From assembly GCA_003235605.1 (NCBI GenBank), contig QJVU01000293.1:1-8009 (forward strand): a stretch of DNA of 8,009 nt, written 5' to 3'. A program made the translations under genes and the position numbers. Shown piece by piece: positions 1 through 5,227 of this stretch. How positions within the stretch are numbered: position 1 is the first letter of the stretch; every line of letters starts with the position of its first letter. This stretch comes from Planctomycetota bacterium (GTDB lineage: Bacteria > Planctomycetota > UBA1135 > UBA2386). The notes under the pieces are model-generated. The model saw nothing but the letters and a program-made list of their open reading frames with translations. It made no database searches and had not been told where the DNA came from.

Positions 1-1110
1 CGCCAACAGCCCCCTGAACCCGGGCAGGCGGACCGCCCGCACCGCGCCGCCCTGGACCAGGGCTTTCTCCAGGCGTCGGTAGCCGCAGGAGGCCAGCACG
101 CTGGTCACATCGACGTCCAGGTGCTTGCCACGCAACAGCGCCGGATCCAGACCGCGCTCTTGCAGCCGCTGACGAACCCTCAACAGGTTCAACTGCCGGT
201 AGGCCTCGTTGTGCACCAGCAGCGGCAGCAGCCGGTGCTGGCCCACGCCCTTGATCTCCACCCGCCGGCTTCCCGCAATGGAGACGTTGACGTCCTGGCG
301 ACCGGAGCCCGGGCCGCGGCGCACCCGCTCGCTGGTCTGGGCCACCTGCGCCAACAGGCGGCCGCCTGTGGCCACGTCTCGCGGGGTCAGCAGGTCCGGC
401 TCCGTCACCGTCTCGATCAGTGGCATGCCCAGGCGGTCGGTGCGGAACGTGATGCGGTGTCCGACATCGCTCACCTCCCGGCAGGAATCCTCCTCCAGCG
501 TCAGCTGCCGGATGCGCAACTCCCGGTGCCGACCCAGCTCGCTGTCCCGGAACGGGATCAGTCCGCCGATGCCTACCATCGCGGTACGCTGGAACCCGGT
601 GGGGATCGATCCATCCAGGTACTGCTTGCGCATGACCTGCAGCTCCGAGACCAGCTGCAGACCGAAGAACCGGGAGATCAACAGCGCGTGGCGGACCGCT
701 TCCTCGTCGATGGCGAAGGGCGGCGTGTCATCCATCTCGTACGTGCACACGCTGCCGTGCTCCAGAAGGTAGACAATCTCCTTCCGGGTCTTGAACTCCA
801 TCAATGCGCAGCCGTCGTACTCCCCCATCTCGCTGAGGGTCGGCCGCATGTGACGCAACACCTCGGCGTCGTGGTGGTGCTGCCTGCTGCCGGCCGGACA
901 GCGACAGAACAGCTTGCTCTCGGTGAGGAGCTGCTGGTGCACTTCGAGACCGCAGAGGAACCCCAGCTCCTGGTAGTCCGACGCCACGAGCTCGCCCAAC
1001 CCGCGGAGAGGAAAGTCCAAGGGCGGGTCCTGCCGCGGGTTCAGGTCGGTGGCCGGCAGCAGGGAAGCCTTGGGTCGAGGTCTACGGGGGTCCGGTTTCG
1101 GGTCGGGCAC
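1..1110 (-). CDS. gatE: Glu-tRNA(Gln) amidotransferase subunit E (GatDE type), C-terminus cut by window edge
   Basis: GatE is the tRNA-binding, Glu-tRNA(Gln)-phosphorylating subunit of the GatDE amidotransferase. With the asparaginase-like GatD it converts Glu-tRNA(Gln) to Gln-tRNA(Gln) in the cytoplasm. Visible from residue 1 at 1110: CGLEVHQQL (53-61) and a CRCP pair (69-72) as in the GatB/GatE zinc-binding start; DGSIPTGFQRT (166-176); LEEDSC (205-210); DRLGMPLIE (225-233); RQDVNVSI (271-278); EIKGVG (285-290). DGS-x-x-GFQRT and the late AVRLPGFRGLL are GatE features. The GatB QETR segment is absent, and after EIKG the chain continues with a GatE-like LLPLLVHNE stretch. Family members are about 620-640 residues, so roughly 40% lies off the window. 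The GTG at 1110 follows an in-frame stop. It gives about 48 poorly conserved residues before the conserved core, so TTG 1020 or GTG 987 are real alternatives; no ATG is available. It is co-oriented with the SDR gene, 67 bp downstream of it. Confidence 0.85.
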   Translation of the reverse strand, partial: MPDPKPDPRRPRPKASLLPATDLNPRQDPPLDFPLRGLGELVASDYQELGFLCGLEVHQQLLTESKLFCRCPAGSRQHHHDAEVLRHMRPTLSEMGEYDGCALMEFKTRKEIVYLLEHGSVCTYEMDDTPPFAIDEEAVRHALLISRFFGLQLVSELQVMRKQYLDGSIPTGFQRTAMVGIGGLIPFRDSELGRHRELRIRQLTLEEDSCREVSDVGHRITFRTDRLGMPLIETVTEPDLLTPRDVATGGRLLAQVAQTSERVRRGPGSGRQDVNVSIAGSRRVEIKGVGQHRLLPLLVHNEAYRQLNLLRVRQRLQERGLDPALLRGKHLDVDVTSVLASCGYRRLEKALVQGGAVRAVRLPGFRGLLA

Positions 1111-1118
1111 GGGCGGAC

Positions 1119-1124
1119 GTTATA
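1119..1124 (-). promoter_or_regulatory. Candidate -10 box (TATAAC) for gatE, possibly leaderless
   Basis: On the minus strand TATAAC lies 8 nt before the GTG at 1110, and there is no Shine-Dalgarno between them. Transcription starting 6-8 nt after this box would begin at or next to the start codon. No convincing -35 is visible. The same arrangement occurs before two other genes in the window. This is pattern reading only; there is no transcript evidence. Confidence 0.35.
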
Positions 1125-1177
1125 CCGTGATGCTGGCCGTCCGGGTCCGCGTCATGTCCGAGAGCATCCGCCGCCGG

Positions 1178-1846
1178 CTACAGGCTCAGACCACCGTCCA
1201 CGGTCAGGTTCCTGCCGGTGATGTAGCTGCCCGCCTCCGAGAGCAGCAGCTTGATCATCGGAACCACGTCATCGACGGTTCCTGATCTGCCCACCGGCAC
1301 CCTTGGCTCCATCCGGTCCTGGCTCTCGTGGTGCGAGGCTTCGTGGCGGATGATCCCCGGCGAGATCACGTTCACGGTCACGCCCGCAGGGGCCACCTCC
1401 CTGGCCAGGGAGCGGGCCAGGGAGCAAAGCGCGGCCTTGGCGGCGAAGTAGACCGGGGCGCGGCTCTTGGCGGTGTGATCCTCCGCGCCTGCCGCGCCGA
1501 AGAAGATCACGCGGCCCCGGCCGGCGGCGACCATGGCCGACACAACGTGCCGGATCACCAGGTACGCGCTGGTGAGATTGTTGTGCACCAGGTGGCGGTA
1601 GAGGCCGCTTTCGGTCTCCAGGAGTGGCGCCTCGGCGAAATCACCCACACAGTGGACGAGAGCGAACGGAGGGCCGTATTCGGCGCCGAAGCTGGTCGCA
1701 GCTTTCCGGATGCTCGCCTCATCGGTGGCGTCGACACCGGTGCGGCGGGACCAGACCACGGCGCGCTCGCCCACGTCGCGGGCGAGTGCGGCACCGATGC
1801 CGGAGAGGCCGCCGACGATCAGGATAGGGTCCACGGCACTGGTCAT
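1178..1846 (-). CDS. Short-chain dehydrogenase/reductase (SDR) lacking the usual catalytic serine
   Basis: A 222-residue, probably cytoplasmic, NAD(P)-dependent oxidoreductase of the classical SDR fold, about the usual length (220-250). The cofactor-binding loop is GGLSGIG (12-18). The adenine-side acidic residue is probably D39 in GVDATD. The helix-4 asparagine is at N89/N90 before LTSAY. The active-site pair is Y133 and K137 in VYFAAKAAL, followed by VNVISPGII (158-166) and the C-terminal ITGRNLTVDGG (209-219). The position that normally carries the catalytic serine, about 13-16 residues before the tyrosine, reads FFGAAGAED and has no serine. The usual NNAG after strand 4 is HCVGDF. The substrate cannot be told from sequence; possibilities include a ketoacyl- or pteridine-reductase-like enzyme or a non-catalytic paralogue. 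The ATG at 1846 has no Shine-Dalgarno. The gene sits upstream of gatE in the same direction, but a promoter-like box lies in the gap, so an operon is uncertain. Confidence 0.88.
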   Translation of the reverse strand: MTSAVDPILIVGGLSGIGAALARDVGERAVVWSRRTGVDATDEASIRKAATSFGAEYGPPFALVHCVGDFAEAPLLETESGLYRHLVHNNLTSAYLVIRHVVSAMVAAGRGRVIFFGAAGAEDHTAKSRAPVYFAAKAALCSLARSLAREVAPAGVTVNVISPGIIRHEASHHESQDRMEPRVPVGRSGTVDDVVPMIKLLLSEAGSYITGRNLTVDGGLSL

Positions 1847-1852
1847 CGTGGC

Positions 1853-1858
1853 ACGATA
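1853..1858 (-). promoter_or_regulatory. Candidate extended -10 box (TGC-TATCGT) for the SDR gene
   Basis: On the minus strand TATCGT, preceded by TGC (an extended -10 pattern), ends 6 nt before the SDR ATG. No Shine-Dalgarno is present in those 6 nt. If this is the promoter, the mRNA starts at or very close to the ATG. No clear -35 is seen. Confidence 0.3.
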
Positions 1859-1921
1859 GCACCCTGACCAGGCGCGGGACCTACGAGAACGTCGAGCAGC
1901 CCACCGAACTGCAGCTCGGAA

Positions 1922-3505
1922 CTACTGGATCTGGTCCGGAAACAGGTTGGCGAAGCTCGGGTTCGGCTTCGGTGGCTGACCTACCAGGGACTGCACGTAG
2001 AACTTGAGACCCTTGAGCGCCTGGTCGTTCGGCACGGGGAATGAGACCGAGAACTTGCCGCCAGGCGACATGATCGCCAAGTTTGGCAGGATCAGGACGC
2101 CGTTGGTGGGGATGCCCAGCTTGCCGCCGAACGGGGGGACCGAGAAATGGGGCTTGGCTTCGACCAGACCGAGCAGCGGGACGATGATCTGGGGCAACGT
2201 GGCGTAGCCGGGCGAGCTCCAGAAGTCCAGAGTGTAGGAGGCGTTGATCGCTGGTTGCGTTGCCGCGTAGACGTGGCGGTGATGGTTGAACGCGATCCGG
2301 TTCTGGTTCGTCCAGTTGCCCACGATCGCATCCAGGTCGTCATCCTGGTCCACGTCGGCCAGGGCCAGGACCGTCGTGGGATCGGCGATGGAGGCGTACC
2401 GCGTGCCCGTGCCGTCGACGAACTTGCCCTTGCCGTCGTTCAGGTAGACCGTGTTCTGGGCGCCCGTGGAGGCCCAGTTGCCGCAGACCACGTCGATGTC
2501 GCCATCCCCGTCGATGTCTCCAGCCGCAACCATGTAGGTGTTGTCCGTCAAGGACGGCAGGTTCGTGGTGGTGACGTCCTTGAAGCTCTTGGTCGTGCTG
2601 GTGGGGTCGAAGAGCAGCAGACGATTCTGCACGGTGTAGTTGCCGAAGAACAGGTCGTTGTAGTTGTCCCCGTTGAAATCGGCAGCGACGACCTTGCGGC
2701 CGCCAGACGTCACGAAGCCGCTTGGCAGCACCGTCGAGGACCGGTCCTGGTACGTGCCCTTGTGGTCGGTGTTGATCAAGATGATCGGCGCCACTGACCC
2801 CGCGGAGTGCAGGACGATGTCCAGGTCGATGTCCCGGTCCAGATCGACCATCTCCACGCCCCAGTGTCCGACGCCCACGGCCGGGAAGGTGCTGCCGGTG
2901 GCGTCGGTGAACACGCCCTTGCCGTTGTTCAGGTACAGACGACTGGTCAGGTTGGTGCCGGAGCCGGTGGCGGCGGCGGCAACCAGGTCCAGATCCCGGT
3001 CGAAGTCCACGTCGCCCAGCTTGAGGTCATAGAACAGCTCTACCGGCTGCGTCGACACCGACGTCGACGTGTTGTCGGTGAACTTGCCCTTGCCGTCGTT
3101 GAGGAACACCTGCAGCCGCTGGGTCGTGGACTGGGTGGTCTGGGTGCCGAGGACGATGTCGAGGTCGCCATCCCCATCGATGTCACCCATGACGACGGAA
3201 CCGGCCGGCAACGCAGACGGCAGCAACGTCGCCGACACGTCGGTGAAGTTGCCGTTGCCGTCGTTGATGTAGAGCTTGCTGTTCTGGGTGCTGCTCAGGT
3301 TGGCGATGACATAGTCCACGACACCGTCGCCGTTGACGTCACCGACGGCGATGCCGAACGCGTTGTCCGCATCGGTCGAGATGCTCATACGGGAAAGCTG
3401 CTGGAACTGTGGCGTCTGGGCGAGAACTGCCGACGGCGGGGCGAACGTCAGGGCAGACGTCACCAAGACCAGCGCGCAGGGCATGGAGAAGCGCTGAGAG
3501 AGCAT
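1922..3505 (-). CDS. Secreted FG-GAP/VCBS repeat protein, predicted seven-bladed beta-propeller
   Basis: A 527-residue exported protein. Residues 1-29 look like a signal peptide, with cleavage likely after VLA and before Q30. Seven calcium-loop motifs of the DxDxDG type start near residues 56, 108, 165, 221, 276, 330 and 384. Their spacing is a regular 52-57 residues, the number and period expected for an integrin-alpha-like seven-bladed propeller. Loops 1, 2 and 6 are canonical (GDVNGDGVVD, GDIDGDGDLD, GDIDGDGDID). Loops 3, 4, 5 and 7 have lost one or more loop glycines. NDGKGKF-like strands recur between loops. Residues about 410-527 form a separate C-terminal beta domain (IIVPLLG, then FPVPNDQALKGLKFYVQS) that resembles C-terminal domains of secreted planctomycete proteins. 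The ATG at 3505 is preferred over an in-frame ATG at 3553 because it has a Shine-Dalgarno and starts directly at the signal peptide. Function is not known; such propellers usually bind ligands or surfaces. It is divergent from the S41 gene. Confidence 0.88.
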   Translation of the reverse strand: MLSQRFSMPCALVLVTSALTFAPPSAVLAQTPQFQQLSRMSISTDADNAFGIAVGDVNGDGVVDYVIANLSSTQNSKLYINDGNGNFTDVSATLLPSALPAGSVVMGDIDGDGDLDIVLGTQTTQSTTQRLQVFLNDGKGKFTDNTSTSVSTQPVELFYDLKLGDVDFDRDLDLVAAAATGSGTNLTSRLYLNNGKGVFTDATGSTFPAVGVGHWGVEMVDLDRDIDLDIVLHSAGSVAPIILINTDHKGTYQDRSSTVLPSGFVTSGGRKVVAADFNGDNYNDLFFGNYTVQNRLLLFDPTSTTKSFKDVTTTNLPSLTDNTYMVAAGDIDGDGDIDVVCGNWASTGAQNTVYLNDGKGKFVDGTGTRYASIADPTTVLALADVDQDDDLDAIVGNWTNQNRIAFNHHRHVYAATQPAINASYTLDFWSSPGYATLPQIIVPLLGLVEAKPHFSVPPFGGKLGIPTNGVLILPNLAIMSPGGKFSVSFPVPNDQALKGLKFYVQSLVGQPPKPNPSFANLFPDQIQ

Positions 3506-3514
3506 GGATGGACA

Positions 3515-3519
3515 CTCCT
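3515..3519 (-). promoter_or_regulatory. Shine-Dalgarno AGGAG deciding the FG-GAP start
   Basis: AGGAG on the minus strand lies 9 nt before the ATG at 3505. It supports that ATG rather than the longer frame from 3553, whose extra 16 residues would spoil the signal peptide. It is the only clear Shine-Dalgarno at a well-placed distance in the window. Confidence 0.75.
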
Positions 3520-3594
3520 GTGGGGAAGAAGAGGTGCGGCGGACCCAGCACATGGATAGGTACGGAGCGAGGCAGCCCCCAGTCTAGGCCTGAG

Positions 3595-3620
3595 GGTCCA
3601 CACCTGGCAACCCAGGGACC
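3595..3620. promoter_or_regulatory. Imperfect dyad in the divergent intergenic region
   Basis: GGTC, a 4-nt bulge, then CCTGG, loop CAAC, CCAGG and GACC gives a 9-bp stem with one bulge. It lies between the divergent FG-GAP (start 3505) and S41 (start 3661) genes, where an operator controlling both could sit. It could equally be a hairpin in the FG-GAP leader or chance in GC-rich DNA. Confidence 0.25.
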
Positions 3621-3645
3621 TCCCAACCGGGCGGACGCGGCCTGG

Positions 3646-3651
3646 TATCCT
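3646..3651 (+). promoter_or_regulatory. Candidate extended -10 box (TGG-TATCCT) for the S41 gene
   Basis: TATCCT preceded by TGG ends 9 nt before the GTG at 3661, with no Shine-Dalgarno between, so a leaderless or nearly leaderless transcript is possible. The opposite strand reads TAGGAT over nearly the same bases and could serve the divergent FG-GAP gene. No good -35 is visible on either strand. Confidence 0.3.
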
Positions 3652-3660
3652 ACCGGAATC

Positions 3661-5103
3661 GTGGTTGCCTTGCGGAGGAGGCTGTCCGCCGTCGATCGGT
3701 TCCTCGTCGACCTGTTTCTGGTTGTCGGCCTGGGTGCCGGACTGGGTGCCCAGACCTCGTCACCACCCACCAGACCCGCCCGGCCGGCGCCCGCCCTCGA
3801 CGACTTCCTCGCCGACATCCGCCAGCTCACCGCCGAGGTGCGCATGAGCTGGTCGTACCTGGAGTATCGGACCCGGGAGTCCGGCGTCGACCTCGCGGCC
3901 CTGGAGGCCGAGGCCTTGGCGACGGTACGGAAGACACCCACCGAGAGGGGTTTCGCGGCCGCGTTGGCGCGCTACAGCGCCGGGCTGAAGGACGGCCACT
4001 CCAGCGTGATCTACGGCAACGTGGTCCAGTTCGGCTTCCATCGCCTGCCGCTCTCGCTGGTGGACACCCGGGAGGGCGTCATGGTGTTCGACGTCCATGC
4101 CCCTGTGGCCAAGCGCGGCACGCTGCGGCCCGGTGACCTGCTCCTGAGCATCGATGACAAGCCCATCGAGGAAATCATCCGGGAGACCGAGCGCGTGATC
4201 CCGGCTTCCACCGATGGCGCCCGACGCCAGCGGGCCATCCAGCGCATCTGCCGGTACACCCACGAGGCCAAGGTGCGCATGCGGGTCCGCCGCTCTGGTG
4301 GCGAAAGGGAGGGCACCGGCGAGGCCGACGTCAACGACGAGGTCGAGGTGGAGGTCGATTGCCCTCTTGCCAACGTCGCCATCGCGCGGCATCACCTGGC
4401 CTTTCACAAGCGGGAGTGGAAGATGATCGGCGACGGGGACATCGCCTTCTTCCGCCCGGCAAGCTTCTCGCCCCCACGCGACGGCCGCTGGGCCGGAGCG
4501 GGTCCACAGCAGCGGGAGGAGATCCTCAAGGACGGCTATGGGGAGTACTCGCGCATCTTCCGCGAGATCCTGGCGCGCAAGCCGAAGGCAATGATCCTGG
4601 ACCTGCGGAAGAACCCAGGCGGCACGGACCTGCTGGGCCAGCGTCTCGTCAGCCACTTGGTGGAGCCCGGCTTCGTCTACTTCCGGCTGCAGTCCAAGAG
4701 CCCATTGCCATGGGGAGGTTGGCGACGGCCCTCCACTCACAAGCCTCGCAATGTCCCTGAGAAGCTCCCGCGCTTCCTTGGCAGGCTGGTGGTCCTGATC
4801 GATGAGGACGTTTTCAGCACTGCCGACAACGTCGCCGCCTGCCTCCGGGACGTTCATCCTGACGTAGCTTTCGTGGGCCGGTCGGCGGGAGCGGGTACCG
4901 GCGCTCCCAGGGCGTTCACGCTGAAGCGGACTGGCGCCAAAGTCTGGTTCTGCACCCAGCGGGTCTACTCCCCGAAGGGCAAGATGATCGAGGGCCACGG
5001 CGTGACGCCGGACGTGAAAGTGGAGTGGACCCGCGAGGACTACCTGGGGCGGCGGGATCCGGACCTGGAAGCGGCGTTGCGGATCGCACGGAACGGCAGG
5101 TAG
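3661..5103 (+). CDS. Secreted S41-family (tail-specific/tricorn-like) serine peptidase with PDZ-like domain
   Basis: 480 residues from GTG 3661, predicted to be exported. Residues 1-31 form a signal-peptide-like start (RRR, then FLVDLFLVVGLGAGLGA, cleavage likely before Q32), although an aspartate interrupts the hydrophobic core. A helical N-terminal region carries DGHSS (111-115). A PDZ-like segment runs about 125-205 (RPGDLLLSIDDKPI). The S41 core includes LDLRKNPGG (313-321), the probable nucleophile S386 in FSTADN, VGRSAGAGTG (405-414) and the C-terminal GHGVTPDVKV. In CtpA/Prc-type enzymes a catalytic lysine lies about 25 residues after the serine; here that place is A411. The enzyme therefore resembles S41 members without a Ser-Lys dyad, such as tricorn-type peptidases, where other residues, possibly H113, would help. 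The frame is open back to 3409, but that part overlaps the divergent gene and lacks a signal peptide. The gene is 124 bp upstream of the sigma-factor gene on the same strand. Substrate unknown. Confidence 0.87.
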   Translation: MVALRRRLSAVDRFLVDLFLVVGLGAGLGAQTSSPPTRPARPAPALDDFLADIRQLTAEVRMSWSYLEYRTRESGVDLAALEAEALATVRKTPTERGFAAALARYSAGLKDGHSSVIYGNVVQFGFHRLPLSLVDTREGVMVFDVHAPVAKRGTLRPGDLLLSIDDKPIEEIIRETERVIPASTDGARRQRAIQRICRYTHEAKVRMRVRRSGGEREGTGEADVNDEVEVEVDCPLANVAIARHHLAFHKREWKMIGDGDIAFFRPASFSPPRDGRWAGAGPQQREEILKDGYGEYSRIFREILARKPKAMILDLRKNPGGTDLLGQRLVSHLVEPGFVYFRLQSKSPLPWGGWRRPSTHKPRNVPEKLPRFLGRLVVLIDEDVFSTADNVAACLRDVHPDVAFVGRSAGAGTGAPRAFTLKRTGAKVWFCTQRVYSPKGKMIEGHGVTPDVKVEWTREDYLGRRDPDLEAALRIARNGR

Positions 5104-5227
5104 CTACGTGGCAGGGAAGCGGACTGTTGCAAAACGCCCGGTTTCTGGACCCTGCACGCTGAGCAGCTTGCTTTTCGAATCCGGCTGAGTCACCTGCTGG
5201 CTCGGTGGGATCTCTTCTGCCAAGGAC

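Noticed and set aside
121..1221. Long open frame on the plus strand opposite gatE
   Set aside because: Its composition (Q, H, R, A and V rich) is typical of a shadow frame in GC-rich DNA, and the minus strand encodes a clearly recognisable GatE.
2147..3559. Two long plus-strand open frames opposite the FG-GAP gene
   Set aside because: They are antisense images of the repeated calcium loops (valine- and aspartate-rich repeats) and show no signal peptide or family motifs of their own.
3409..3660. Upstream extension of the S41 reading frame from ATG 3409
   Set aside because: It overlaps the start and signal-peptide region of the divergent FG-GAP gene and would bury the S41 signal peptide inside the protein; GTG 3661 is a better start.
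5104..5227. Promoter for the sigma-factor gene
   Set aside because: I found no convincing -10, -35 or ECF-type element in this 124-bp gap, so no site is called; a weak TTGCTT near 5168 has no matching -10.
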